In this document: one piece after another, positions 6,714-18,784 of the stretch
Layout of the letters: each line of letters opens with the position of its first letter
Position numbering within the stretch: the stretch's first letter is position 1
Assembly: GCA_003500765.1 (NCBI GenBank)
Contig: DNQL01000068.1
Coordinates: forward strand, 1 to 20,055
Source: Elusimicrobiota bacterium
Lineage (GTDB): Bacteria; Elusimicrobiota; Elusimicrobia; Elusimicrobiales; UBA9959
DNA: 20,055 nucleotides
Reading direction: 5' to 3'
Made by a program: the position numbers and the translations under genes
The notes under the pieces: model-generated
The model's database searches: none
The model's input: the letters and a program-made list of their open reading frames with translations, nothing else
What the model was told of the DNA's origin: nothing

Positions 6714-7832
6714 ATGGAATTCGCCATTGCCAAGGATACCTTTCTGAAAGCACTGCAACGGGTTCAGGGAATCATCGAAAACCGCAAAACCATGCCTATT
6801 CTCTCCAACGTGCTCATTGACGCTCAAACCGAGGGAATCGACGTAATAGCCACAGATCTGGAAGTCGGAATGAAAAGCTCCTATCCGGCAAAGGTTTCAA
6901 ACGAAGGGAAAATCACCGTATCAGCCAAAAAGCTATATGAGATCATCAAGGAACTTCCGGAGGAGGAAATCCACTTTTCCACCAGGGAAAATGATTGGAT
7001 TGATCTGAGATGCGGCAAGGCCCACTTCAATCTGGTTGGCCTTTCTCCGGATGAATTCCCGTTTTTCCCATCCATCAGTGACAGTAATTTCCTCAAACTT
7101 GACGGACCCCTCCTGAAAGAAATGGTGGAAATGACATCCTACGCCATCTGTCATGACGAGACGAAATACAACCTGAACGGCATCTTCATCAAGGCCCTTC
7201 AGGAGGAAAACGAAAGCCTTCTGAGAATGGTGGCGACAGACGGCCACAGACTTTCCATGGCCGAGCGAGCGGTTCCGGAGGTATCGTCCACCGACCTCAA
7301 TAACGGTGTCATATTTCCTAAAAAAGGAATCTTCGAACTCAAGAAGATCGCAGAGGAAAGCAGTGGCGAGATAATGCTTACCTTCCTGGACAACAACGCT
7401 GTCGTAAAAAAGGGAGACACTCTCGTTCTTATGCGCCTGGTGGACGGATACTTCCCGGACTATACCCGGGTCATGCCTGTCGACAACGACAAGACCGTGA
7501 CCATAAACAGGGAAAACTTCTTTCATTCCCTGCGCAGAATGGCAATCCTGTCCAGCGAGAGATTCAAGGGCATCGTCATGACAATCAAGGAAGGCTCGAT
7601 GGAGATATCCGCCAGCAACCCGGAACTGGGGGAAGCTAGAGAATCACTGGAAGTAGATTACACGGGACCAGATCTGTCGGTCCGTTTCAACGCCCGATAT
7701 CTGATAGACGCGCTTTCCGTTCTCGATGAAAAATTCGTCTGCCTGGAACTGAAGGATGAACTATCTCCGGCTGTACTGAAGCCTGCCCAGGGTAAGGGAT
7801 TCCTGTCGGTAATCATGCCGATGCGCGTCTAG
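6714..7832 (+). CDS. dnaN: DNA polymerase III sliding clamp (beta subunit)
   Basis: Forms the ring-shaped dimer that tethers DNA polymerase to DNA. At 372 residues it is normal length, built from three repeated clamp domains. Seen: the N-terminus MEFAIAKDTFLKALQRVQG, then PILSNVLIDA, the domain 2 stretch RMVATDGHRLSMAE, and the canonical C-terminal end VIMPMRV. The start has a strong GGAGG 4 bases upstream. It follows dnaA and precedes recF in the classic origin order, with a 90-base gap before recF. Confidence 0.98.
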   Translation: MEFAIAKDTFLKALQRVQGIIENRKTMPILSNVLIDAQTEGIDVIATDLEVGMKSSYPAKVSNEGKITVSAKKLYEIIKELPEEEIHFSTRENDWIDLRCGKAHFNLVGLSPDEFPFFPSISDSNFLKLDGPLLKEMVEMTSYAICHDETKYNLNGIFIKALQEENESLLRMVATDGHRLSMAERAVPEVSSTDLNNGVIFPKKGIFELKKIAEESSGEIMLTFLDNNAVVKKGDTLVLMRLVDGYFPDYTRVMPVDNDKTVTINRENFFHSLRRMAILSSERFKGIVMTIKEGSMEISASNPELGEARESLEVDYTGPDLSVRFNARYLIDALSVLDEKFVCLELKDELSPAVLKPAQGKGFLSVIMPMRV

Positions 7833-7906
7833 CCAGATGAACCGTGTCATAGATGCAAAAAAGGAAAGCAGCGATGTTCCCTGACGCTTCCTTCTCCCGC
7901 ACCGTT

Positions 7907-7918
7907 TCCGGATCCGGA
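7907..7918. repeat. Perfect 12-bp palindrome at the recF start
   Basis: TCCGGATCCGGA is exactly self-complementary and ends 4 bases before the recF ATG. It occupies the place where a ribosome-binding site would be, and no strong Shine-Dalgarno sequence is visible there. It could be a protein-binding site or could affect translation initiation; chance remains possible. Confidence 0.4.
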
Positions 7919-7922
7919 TAAA

Positions 7923-11460
<3,538 letters not shown>

Positions 11461-11489
11461 GCACTACTTTTCAAGGAGCCTAGCTTAAA

Positions 11490-13988
11490 ATGACCGCGAA
11501 CAAGAACGACAAGAACCAGCCGGTGGACAACATCTTCGCCAATATCGTGGACCGCGATATCAGCGAGGAGATGAAGGCGTCCTACATAGACTATTCGATG
11601 AGCGTCATCGTGGGCCGCGCGCTGCCCGACGTGCGCGACGGCCTCAAGCCAGTGCATCGCCGCGTGCTCTACACGATGGACGACATGGGCCTGCAGCACA
11701 ACAAGCCCTTTAAAAAGTCCGCCCGCATCGTCGGCGACGTCATGGGTAAATACCACCCGCACGGCGACTCCGCCATCTACGACACCCTGGTGCGCATGGC
11801 GCAGAACTTCTCGCTGCGCTACCCCCTGGTGGACGGGCAGGGCAACTTCGGCTCGGTCGACGGCGACCCCGCGGCCGCGATGCGCTATACCGAGGCGCGC
11901 CTCTCCGGCATCGCCGGCGAGCTGCTGGCCGACATAGAGAAAGAGACCGTGAAGTGGACGCCGAACTACGACGGCTCCATGGTGGAGCCCAGCGTGCTGC
12001 CCGCCAAGCTGCCCAACCTGCTGGTCAACGGCTCGTCGGGCATCGCGGTCGGCATGGCCACCAATATCCCCACTCACAACCTGACCGAGGTCTGCGACGC
12101 CACCATGGCCGTCATAGAGAACCCGGACCTCGAAGTCAAAGAGCTGATGAAGATCCTCAAGGGCCCCGATTTCCCGACCGGCGGCATCATCCGCGGCCGC
12201 AAGGGCATCAAGGACTACTTCGAGACCGGCCGCGGCTCGGTCAAGATACAGGCCCGCACCGAGATAGAGGAGATAAAGGGCAACCGCGAGGCCATCATCA
12301 TCACCGAGATCCCCTACCAGGTCAATAAGTCGACGCTGATAGAGAACATAGCCGAGCTGGTCAAGGACAAGAAGATCACCGACATCTCCGACATCCGCGA
12401 CGAGTCGGACCGCCGCGGCATGCGCGTCGTCATCGAGATCAAGCGCGACGGCAACGCCCAGGTCGTGCTCAACCAGCTCTACAAGCACACGCAGATGGAG
12501 ACCAGCTTCGGCGTCATCATGCTGGCCATCGTGGACGGCCGCCCGCGCGTGCTGCCCGTCAAGGAGGTCATGAGCCAGTACGTGCGCCACCGCCGCCTCA
12601 TGGTGGTCAACCGCACCAAGTACGACCTCAAGAAGGCCCTGGCCCGCGCCCATATCCTGGAAGGCTACCTGATAGCCCTCCGGAACATAGACGCCGTGGT
12701 CGAGATAATCAAGAAGTCCAAGGACGCGCTGGAGGCCAAGGGCAAGCTGATGGCCAAGTTCGCGCTGAGCGACATACAGGCCCAGGCCATCCTGGACATG
12801 CGCCTGCACCAGCTCACCCGCCTGGAGACCGGCGCCATCGAGGAGGAGCATAAGGCCCTGATGAAGCTCGTCGCCGAGCTCCGCGCCATCCTGGCCGACC
12901 CCAAGAAGGTGCTCAAGATCATAGTGGAAGAGCTGAAGTACATGAAGGAGAAGTACGGCGACAAGCGCAGGACCGATATCACCGGCGAGGCGCAGGAACT
13001 CGACATCGAGGACCTGATCCCCGAGGAGCGCGTCGTCATCACGATGAGCCACGGCGGCTACATAAAGCGCATCCCGGCCGACACCTACAAGGTGCAGGGC
13101 CGCGGGGGCAAGGGCATCATCGGCTCCGACGTCAAGGAGGAGGACTTCATCGAGAAGCTCTTCGTCACCTCCAGCCACGCCACCATACTGATGTTCACCA
13201 CGCGCGGCACCGTTTACGCGCTCAAGGGCTACGAGATCCCCGAGGGCAACCGCACGTCCCGCGGCAAGGCGATAGTGAACCTGCTGCAGATAAAGGACGA
13301 GAAGGTCACCTCGGTCCTCGCCATAGAGTCCTTCGCCGAGGCCAAGGGTAAGGAGAGCTTCATCGTGATGTGCACCCGCAAGGGCAACATCAAGAAGACC
13401 CCCATCGGCGACTTCGCCAACATACGGCGCAGCGGCATCCGCGCCATCGGCCTCGAGGACGGCGACGTGCTGACCAGCGTCGGCCACACCGAAGGCAACC
13501 ACGAGATAATAATCGGCACCAAGACGGGCATGTCCATACGCTTCAACGAGAGCGACGTGCGGGCGATGGGCCGCGGCGCCATGGGCGTGCGCGGCATCCG
13601 CCTGGACAAGGACGACCAGGTCATAGGGATGGAGGTCGCCGAGCCCAAGACGAAGAAGACCCTTCTTACGGTCTGCGTCAACGGCTACGGCAAGCGCACC
13701 GACCTCGAAGAGTACCGCCACCAGCACCGGGGCGGCTCCGGCGTCATCACGATCAAGGCCACCGACCGCAACGGCCACGTGGTGGGACTCTACCTGGTGG
13801 AGAACAAGGACGACCTGATGGTGATGACCGAGAAGGGCAAGATCATACGCATGCCCTGCAAGGACCTGCGCGTCATCAGCCGCAACACCCAGGGAGTGCG
13901 CCTGGTCCGCCTCGAGGAGGGGGACCGCATCGCCTCGGTGGAGCCGGTGGTGGACGAGGGCGAGGCCGCGGTAGAAGAGAAGAAGTAA
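11490..13988 (+). CDS. gyrA: DNA gyrase subunit A
   Basis: DNA cleavage-religation subunit of gyrase. The 832 residues are within the family range. Seen: the winged-helix region with [12 protein letters not shown], where S94 and D98 correspond to E. coli S83 and D87, so no classical quinolone-resistance change is visible; catalytic tyrosine Y133 in [10 protein letters not shown]; and a C-terminal DNA-wrapping domain with GyrA box QGRGGKG at 536-542, a one-residue variant of QRRGGKG. AAGGAG lies 11 bases before the ATG, and the gap to gyrB is 29 bases. Two successive stops (TAA, TAG) and a strong terminator follow. Composition is strongly GC-rich like the 3' half of gyrB, with no ATT Ile codons in the first kilobase but frequent ATA. 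Confidence 0.98.
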   Translation: MTANKNDKNQPVDNIFANIVDRDISEEMKASYIDYSMSVIVGRALPDVRDGLKPVHRRVLYTMDDMGLQHNKPFKKSARIVGDVMGKYHPHGDSAIYDTLVRMAQNFSLRYPLVDGQGNFGSVDGDPAAAMRYTEARLSGIAGELLADIEKETVKWTPNYDGSMVEPSVLPAKLPNLLVNGSSGIAVGMATNIPTHNLTEVCDATMAVIENPDLEVKELMKILKGPDFPTGGIIRGRKGIKDYFETGRGSVKIQARTEIEEIKGNREAIIITEIPYQVNKSTLIENIAELVKDKKITDISDIRDESDRRGMRVVIEIKRDGNAQVVLNQLYKHTQMETSFGVIMLAIVDGRPRVLPVKEVMSQYVRHRRLMVVNRTKYDLKKALARAHILEGYLIALRNIDAVVEIIKKSKDALEAKGKLMAKFALSDIQAQAILDMRLHQLTRLETGAIEEEHKALMKLVAELRAILADPKKVLKIIVEELKYMKEKYGDKRRTDITGEAQELDIEDLIPEERVVITMSHGGYIKRIPADTYKVQGRGGKGIIGSDVKEEDFIEKLFVTSSHATILMFTTRGTVYALKGYEIPEGNRTSRGKAIVNLLQIKDEKVTSVLAIESFAEAKGKESFIVMCTRKGNIKKTPIGDFANIRRSGIRAIGLEDGDVLTSVGHTEGNHEIIIGTKTGMSIRFNESDVRAMGRGAMGVRGIRLDKDDQVIGMEVAEPKTKKTLLTVCVNGYGKRTDLEEYRHQHRGGSGVITIKATDRNGHVVGLYLVENKDDLMVMTEKGKIIRMPCKDLRVISRNTQGVRLVRLEEGDRIASVEPVVDEGEAAVEEKK

Positions 13989-14003
13989 TAGTCGCGCCCG
14001 CGC

Positions 14004-14044
14004 GAGCGGCCGGCGGAGGGAGACCTCCCCGGCCGCTCTCTTTT
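14004..14044 (+). terminator. Strong intrinsic terminator after gyrA
   Basis: The outer stem GAGCGGCCGG/CCGGCCGCTC (14004-14013, 14029-14038) continues into GGAGG/CCTCC with a GAGA tetraloop and a single bulged C. This gives about 15 bp of mostly GC pairing, followed by TCTTTT (14039-14044). It begins 15 bases after the gyrA stop and would end the gyrBA transcript. Confidence 0.92.
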
Positions 14045-14052
14045 GCTAGAAT
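14045..14052 (+). promoter_or_regulatory. Extended -10 promoter element for marC, possibly leaderless
   Basis: TGCTAGAAT (from 14044) fits the extended -10 pattern TGnTAtAAT with one mismatch. It begins at the last T of the gyrA terminator tract and ends 7 bases before the marC ATG. A start about 7 bases downstream would coincide with the ATG, giving a leaderless or near-leaderless mRNA. The expected -35 position falls inside the terminator stem and shows no consensus. Confidence 0.45.
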
Positions 14053-14058
14053 TGAGAT

Positions 14059-14658
14059 ATGGACATCCTCCCTTTCGCCTCGGCCGTTTTCACCCTGGCG
14101 CTGGTCATGGACCCGCTGGGGAATATCCCCATGTTCATGTCGGCCCTCAAGGGGGTGCCGGAAGAGCGGCGCCGGCCCGTTATAGCCCGGGAGCTCTTCA
14201 TCGCCCTCGGTATCATGGTGTTCTTCCTGCTGTTCGGCAAATACATCGTCTCGTTCCTGGCCATAGACCTGACGGCCATGTCGGTGGCCGGCGGCATAGT
14301 GCTGTTCCTCATCGCCCTGCAGATGATCTTTCCCCGCGGGGATTCCCATTTCGCCGACAATCCCGGCGGCGAACCGTTCATAGTGCCGCTTGCGATACCC
14401 CTGGTGGCCGGTCCTTCCGTTCTGACCATGGTCCTGCTCTTCTCGCTGCAGGAGCCCGGCAGGCTGGGTATGTGGTTCGGCGTGATAGGGGCGGCCTGGC
14501 TGATAAACGCGGTCATCCTCGGCGGCATGGCCGGGGCGCTCTCGCGCCTGCTGGGCGAGCGCGGCCTGCTCGCCATGGAAAAGCTGATGGGCATGATCCT
14601 GATAACCATTTCGGTCCAGATGATAATGACAGGCCTTAAGAAGTTCCTGGCCGCCTGA
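14059..14658 (+). CDS. MarC/YhgN-family integral membrane protein
   Basis: Multi-pass inner-membrane protein of the MarC family; its transported substrate or function is not established. The 199 residues match the family. Seen: about six hydrophobic segments, beginning with FASAVFTLALVMDPLGNIPMF, which carries the conserved DPLGNIP motif near residues 18-24, and the second conserved stretch PLAIPLVAGPSVLT in the middle, where Pro and Gly lie within membrane segments. No good ribosome site precedes the ATG (only TTGAGAT), which fits a leaderless start. It is the first gene after the gyrA terminator and the head of a tight same-strand cluster, with the next gene 14 bases on. Confidence 0.92.
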   Translation: MDILPFASAVFTLALVMDPLGNIPMFMSALKGVPEERRRPVIARELFIALGIMVFFLLFGKYIVSFLAIDLTAMSVAGGIVLFLIALQMIFPRGDSHFADNPGGEPFIVPLAIPLVAGPSVLTMVLLFSLQEPGRLGMWFGVIGAAWLINAVILGGMAGALSRLLGERGLLAMEKLMGMILITISVQMIMTGLKKFLAA

Positions 14659-14672
14659 ACAACGGAGGCAAA

Positions 14673-16085
14673 ATGACCATAGTGATGATTTCCGCCACGC
14701 TGCTGGCAGCCGCGCTCGCGCTCCCCGCCGCGGCGCTGGAGACTGAAGAGTCTTCACCGGCCGGCAAGCCCGATATTTCGGCGCTGCCCGGCTTCGCCGG
14801 CAAAGAAGAGGTCCCGGCGGCGGAGGACGCGCCCGCCGAGCCGGAGCCTCCCGCCAGGGTAATAGACCCCTCGCCTTCCGACGAGGTCGTCTCGCCCGCG
14901 GCGCGCCTTTCCGCCCGGGAAGCTGAGTGGAATTTCCTTAAAGCGGCTTCCGCCGAGCAGGACAGGGAGATAACACGCATAGTAATGACGCAGATCTCCG
15001 GCTGGCTGGACTCCGGTCCGCTCGATTCCACCGCCGCCGAAGCCCAGCTCCTGAAGGCCGAGATGCGTCTGCGCCTGAAGGACTATAGCGAGGCGACCGT
15101 TGACCTTCTCAAGCAGCTGCAGCTCTATCCCGGGTCGGGGGCAGCGGAAAAAGCCGCCCCCATGCTGGAGGGGCTGGTCAACGACAAGGCGGACAAGAAG
15201 CTGCGCCCCATGCTGCTCGAGCTCGCCAAGCCTTTCAATAAGCCGGCCAAAGAAGACAGGCTGGCCATGCTGCTGGAGCGCCTGGCCGAGGAGGCCGGTA
15301 GTGGCTATTACGCTCCTCTCGTCGAGGAGTTCCGCCTTTTTTTCGAGAGGTTCCCCTCCTATCCCCGGCGCGACGTCCTGCAGCGCGCGCTGGCCGCCAT
15401 GCACGCGGCGAAGAAGGAATACGTGGCCGCCAGAGTCGCCTATGAGAAACTGATCTCGATGCATCCCGCCACCCCGCTGATGGCGGGATCCAAACTGGCC
15501 CTCGCCGGCCTGCGCACCGACAGCCTGAAGGAGCATGACCGGGCTATAGACGGATATCTGGACGTGACGGTCTCTTTCCCCGGCACGTCGGAGGCCTGGG
15601 ACGCGTACGGCAGGCTGCCCGACCTGGCCGAGAAACAGAAGAAATATGAGCTCGCCGTGGAGACCTACGAGAAGATCATCGCTCTCTACCCGGAGAAGCC
15701 CGAGGCCTATGAGGCGTACCGCTCGGCAGCGCGCGTGCTGCGAGAGCGCATGAAGAAACCGGCCGAGGCCGTGGCGGTGCTGGTGCGGCTGGCCGACAAA
15801 TACGGCGGAGAGAAAGCGCATGAGGCCCTGTTCCTCGCGGCCGAGATAACGCGCAAGGATATAAAGGACGCCGCCGCCGAGTCCGCGCTGTACGACAAGA
15901 TAACCGCCGAGTACGAGAAGGACGGCCAGGCCCCCCGCGCCATGTACGCGGCCGGCGAGGCCTGGGAGAAAGCTAAAAATTACGACATGGCCAGGCAGTA
16001 TTACATGAAGCTCTCGGAAAAATACCGGGATGACAAATTCGCCTCCAAAGCGCAGAAGCGCCTTGACTCCATACTCGGAAAGTAA
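14673..16085 (+). CDS. Secreted or periplasmic TPR-repeat protein of unknown function
   Basis: I do not recognise a specific family. The 470 residues begin with a hydrophobic Ala/Leu-rich segment (MTIVMISATLLAAALALPAA) that resembles a signal peptide cleaved near residue 21, although it lacks the usual Lys/Arg at the front. A Pro/Glu/Ala-rich linker follows (about 23-75). The rest is mainly helical with repeated Tyr/Ala patterns typical of tetratricopeptide repeats, for example YELAVETYEKIIALYPEKPEAYEAY and YDMARQYYMKLSEKYRDDKFASKAQKRL, as in BamD- or CpoB-like proteins. A scaffold role in the envelope is an inference. The ATG is supported by GGAGG 4 bases upstream. It lies in the marC cluster and overlaps the next reading frame by up to 56 bases. 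Confidence 0.82.
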   Translation: MTIVMISATLLAAALALPAAALETEESSPAGKPDISALPGFAGKEEVPAAEDAPAEPEPPARVIDPSPSDEVVSPAARLSAREAEWNFLKAASAEQDREITRIVMTQISGWLDSGPLDSTAAEAQLLKAEMRLRLKDYSEATVDLLKQLQLYPGSGAAEKAAPMLEGLVNDKADKKLRPMLLELAKPFNKPAKEDRLAMLLERLAEEAGSGYYAPLVEEFRLFFERFPSYPRRDVLQRALAAMHAAKKEYVAARVAYEKLISMHPATPLMAGSKLALAGLRTDSLKEHDRAIDGYLDVTVSFPGTSEAWDAYGRLPDLAEKQKKYELAVETYEKIIALYPEKPEAYEAYRSAARVLRERMKKPAEAVAVLVRLADKYGGEKAHEALFLAAEITRKDIKDAAAESALYDKITAEYEKDGQAPRAMYAAGEAWEKAKNYDMARQYYMKLSEKYRDDKFASKAQKRLDSILGK

Positions 16086-17754
16086 AGGCCGCCGGCCCGC
16101 CGGCGGTACGGCCCCGGGAGGGAAGCGGCCCGCCCGCGGGCGCGTATTCGAGGATTTCCTTTCCCTCTCCGTCCTTCATAAAGGCTACGCGCAGCACTTC
16201 TCCCCGCCGGACCTCTACGCTATGGGCCTGGCGGAAGACCTGTCGCCGCTTTCATCCGGGGACATCCTCCGGCTCTGGGAAGATTACTCCCGTTCACCCG
16301 GGCGCGGCGCGGTAAACCTCTACCTGACGGTGCCCTACTGCCTCAAGCGCTGCCGCTACTGCATTTTCTTCAAGAAGCTGCTCTCCTCCCCGCGGGAGCT
16401 GGAGGAATACAAGGACCGGCTGGCGGCCCTGGCCCGTTTCTTCGGGCCGCTGTTCGGCCGGCTGGAATTCGCCAACCTGTTCTTCGGGGGCGGGACGCCC
16501 AGCATTTTCACCGCCCGGCAGCTGAGCGAAATATTCGCCGGCCCGGTCTCCGGCGTCAGGGTGCGTCCCGGAGGGGAAAAGACTTTCGAATGCGAACCCC
16601 TGACCGCCTCGCGGGCCAAGCTTGCGGCGGCCAGGACGGCCGGCTTCGACCGGGTGAGCCTGGGGGTGCAGTCCCTGAACCCGGCAGTGCTGAAACTGCT
16701 CGGGCGGGATTATCAGAAAGACGGCATGGTCTCCACTTTTCTCCGCGCCGCGCGGGAGCTGGGCTTCACCGACATAAACGCCGATCTCCTGATAGGGCTT
16801 CGCGGGGAAACGCCGGCGAAATTCGCGGCCGGGTTCGCGAAACTCCTGCGCATGCTCCCCGACACGGTCTCCATCTACCAGTTCATTCCCCCGCAGGATT
16901 ACCTCGATCTTTATTTCGGCGGCAAGCAGGGCGTTTTCCAGAAAAACTCCCTGTCCTTCAGGCGGCAGGTTTATCCTCTGCTCGCGGCCGCCGCGGAGAG
17001 GGCCGGCTTTGAATCCCCCGGCGCGGAGAATTTCCTCATGCGGGACAGGATGGCGGGCTCCGTGGTTTTCAAGCGCCGCGGCGCGGAGATAAAGAAGCAT
17101 TACGCCATGGGAGAGCTGGGCCCGGCCGACGCTTACTTCACGCTGGGCTGGCAGGGGGACTCCTATATCCCGGCCAGGGCTTTCTATCAGACCACGCCGC
17201 TCTCGGCCGACCCGGAGAAGAATGTTTTCATGACGGTCCCGCTGTCCGGCCGCAAGGCGATGGTTTTCCACGTCCTGCGCCGCGCGGCCTCGTACAATGA
17301 AGTGGACAGGGAGGAGTTCCTGTCCCTGTTCGGCCGCGACCCCGTCGCCGTGTTCGGGCGGGAGCTGGCGGAACTCTCCCGCGCAGGCCTGGTCCGGACC
17401 GACAGGGCAAAGATCGTTTTCGCAAAGACCGATATGAAGACCCGTTTCCTGGCCTCCATGATCTTCGTCGGCGAACGCCGCCTCGTGGCGCGCGTGAACG
17501 AATGGCTGGAGGAGCGGGGGCTGGCCCTGCGCTTCGGCCGGCTCTCCTACTCCGCCAGCCTGAAGTATTCCGCCCCCGGCCTGTCGCTGCGCCTGTCGCC
17601 GGCCCGCGGGTCGGCCCGGTCGCCGGCCTTCGAGGCTCTGGCCCGTAAGGTCTTCGAGCGTTCCTCGTCCGCGCCCGGCGGGCTCGGCGGGCGCGTGGAG
17701 GCTTTCGAGAAACTTATGAAATACGCCGTAGAGGCCCATGACAAGGCGGCCTGA
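16030..17754 (+). CDS. HemN/HemW-like radical SAM protein with C-terminal extension
   Basis: The radical SAM core has an iron-sulfur motif CLKRCRYC (C104, C108, C111; CX3CX2C) preceded by NLYLTVPY, then GGGTPS at 153-158 and SLGVQSLNPAVLKLLGR, all in the HemN/HemW style. A HemN_C-like winged-helix region follows at about 410-460 (VLRRAASYNEVDREEF, then LSLFGRDPVAVF), with about 100 further residues. At 574 residues it is clearly longer than HemW (about 380) or HemN (about 460). True coproporphyrinogen dehydrogenase activity cannot be claimed: many family members act in heme trafficking or unknown reactions. The start is uncertain. The ATG at 16030 overlaps the TPR gene and adds a low-complexity Arg/Gly/Pro N-terminus; the ATG at 16222 (residue 65) is the main alternative but would drop plausible sequence. 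The 3' end overlaps the next gene by 17 bases. Confidence 0.85.
   Translation: MTNSPPKRRSALTPYSESKGRRPAGGTAPGGKRPARGRVFEDFLSLSVLHKGYAQHFSPPDLYAMGLAEDLSPLSSGDILRLWEDYSRSPGRGAVNLYLTVPYCLKRCRYCIFFKKLLSSPRELEEYKDRLAALARFFGPLFGRLEFANLFFGGGTPSIFTARQLSEIFAGPVSGVRVRPGGEKTFECEPLTASRAKLAAARTAGFDRVSLGVQSLNPAVLKLLGRDYQKDGMVSTFLRAARELGFTDINADLLIGLRGETPAKFAAGFAKLLRMLPDTVSIYQFIPPQDYLDLYFGGKQGVFQKNSLSFRRQVYPLLAAAAERAGFESPGAENFLMRDRMAGSVVFKRRGAEIKKHYAMGELGPADAYFTLGWQGDSYIPARAFYQTTPLSADPEKNVFMTVPLSGRKAMVFHVLRRAASYNEVDREEFLSLFGRDPVAVFGRELAELSRAGLVRTDRAKIVFAKTDMKTRFLASMIFVGERRLVARVNEWLEERGLALRFGRLSYSASLKYSAPGLSLRLSPARGSARSPAFEALARKVFERSSSAPGGLGGRVEAFEKLMKYAVEAHDKAA
16089..16106. repeat. Short GC-rich hairpin at the TPR/radical SAM boundary
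   Basis: CCGCCGG/CCGGCGG with a CCCG loop starts 3 bases after the TPR stop, inside the low-complexity 5' part of the radical SAM frame. No T-tract follows, so it is not an intrinsic terminator. It may affect translation of the next gene or be a chance product of high GC. Confidence 0.35.
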
Positions 17755-18775
17755 GCCCGGCGGGGATATAAAGGCCCTGCCCAAGGCCGAGCTGCACCGC
17801 CATCTCGAGGGCTGCGTCTCCGTGCCGTCGATAATACGCCTCGCCGCCCGCCACGGGACGCGGCTGCCGTCGGCGGACCCCGCGGAACTGGAAAGACTGA
17901 CCAAATTAAAAGCCCCGATGGGCTCGCTGGACGAGGTCCTGGCGATGTTCTCCGTCGCGCAGTCGGCCTTCGCCTCCTACGAGGCGGTGGAGGAGCTGAC
18001 CTGGGAGGCGCTGGAGACGGCTTTCCGGGACGAGAACATCCGCCTGCTCGAGCTGCGCTTCAGCCCCGACTTCATGCTGGGCGGAAAGGACCTCGACTGG
18101 CGCAGGTCGCTGGACATAATGGATTCGGTGCTGAAGCGCTTCGAGTCGCGCCATCCATTCGTCGGCGGACTCATCGTCATCGCCTCGCGCGGGCTGGGCC
18201 TGGCCTCGGCGGAGCGCACCGCGGAGTTTGCCGTCGAAAACAGGAAGAAGGTGATCGGTTTCGACCTGGCGGAGGGGGAGAAGGCTTTTCCCGCCCGGCT
18301 CTACGCGCCTCTGGCGGCGAAGCTGCGCGGCGCGGGCCTGCCGCTGACCGTACACAGCGGCGAGGAGGGCGAATACTCCCAGGTGCGCGAAACGCTGGAG
18401 CTGCTCCGCCCCGCGCGCATAGGCCACGGCGTTAAGGCCGCCGAAGACCGCACGGGCCGGACCATGGAGATGATACGCTCCGCCGGCGTGACGGTAGAGA
18501 CCAATCCCTGGAGCAACTATCTCACGCGCGCGGTCGAAAGCCCCGAAAAGCATCCGCTCAAAAAATTCCTGGCCGCCGGGCTCAATTGCTCGATAAGCGC
18601 CGACGATCCGGAAATACTCGACACCGACCTCAACCGCGAGTACGCCCTGGCCCTTGGCCCGCTGGGCCTGTCGCGCGCGGACCTCGATCATTGCCGCCGC
18701 TGCGCGGTGGAAGGTTCTTTCCTCGACCCGGACCGCCGACAGCAGGCCGCCCGCGAGCTGGGGTTTTCCCTGTGA
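17738..18775 (+). CDS. Adenosine deaminase-family enzyme
   Basis: Metal-dependent deaminase of the adenosine/AMP deaminase family, removing the 6-amino group of an adenine-containing compound. At 345 residues it is normal length. All zinc and catalytic motifs are present: ELHRHLEG with H20 and H22, TVHSGEEGE with H205 and the catalytic Glu region, RIGHG with H229, and SADDPEI with D288/D289. The exact substrate cannot be read from this: adenosine, adenine, 5'-deoxyadenosine and aminodeoxyfutalosine deaminases share these motifs. The ATG at 17738 lies within the end of the radical SAM gene (17-base overlap), with TAGAGG just upstream, so the two are probably co-translated. The MFS gene follows after 9 bases. 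Confidence 0.93.
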   Translation: MTRRPEPGGDIKALPKAELHRHLEGCVSVPSIIRLAARHGTRLPSADPAELERLTKLKAPMGSLDEVLAMFSVAQSAFASYEAVEELTWEALETAFRDENIRLLELRFSPDFMLGGKDLDWRRSLDIMDSVLKRFESRHPFVGGLIVIASRGLGLASAERTAEFAVENRKKVIGFDLAEGEKAFPARLYAPLAAKLRGAGLPLTVHSGEEGEYSQVRETLELLRPARIGHGVKAAEDRTGRTMEMIRSAGVTVETNPWSNYLTRAVESPEKHPLKKFLAAGLNCSISADDPEILDTDLNREYALALGPLGLSRADLDHCRRCAVEGSFLDPDRRQQAARELGFSL

Positions 18776-18784
18776 GCGGACGCC

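Noticed and set aside
7861..7905. Possible hairpin or terminator between dnaN and recF
   Set aside because: The complementary AAGGAA/TTCCTT arms have internal bulges and no T-tract follows, so it is too weak to call.
13370..14185. 271-residue plus-strand frame across the end of gyrA into marC
   Set aside because: Arg/Pro/Gly/His-rich out-of-frame translation passing through the terminator; both overlapping genes are secure.
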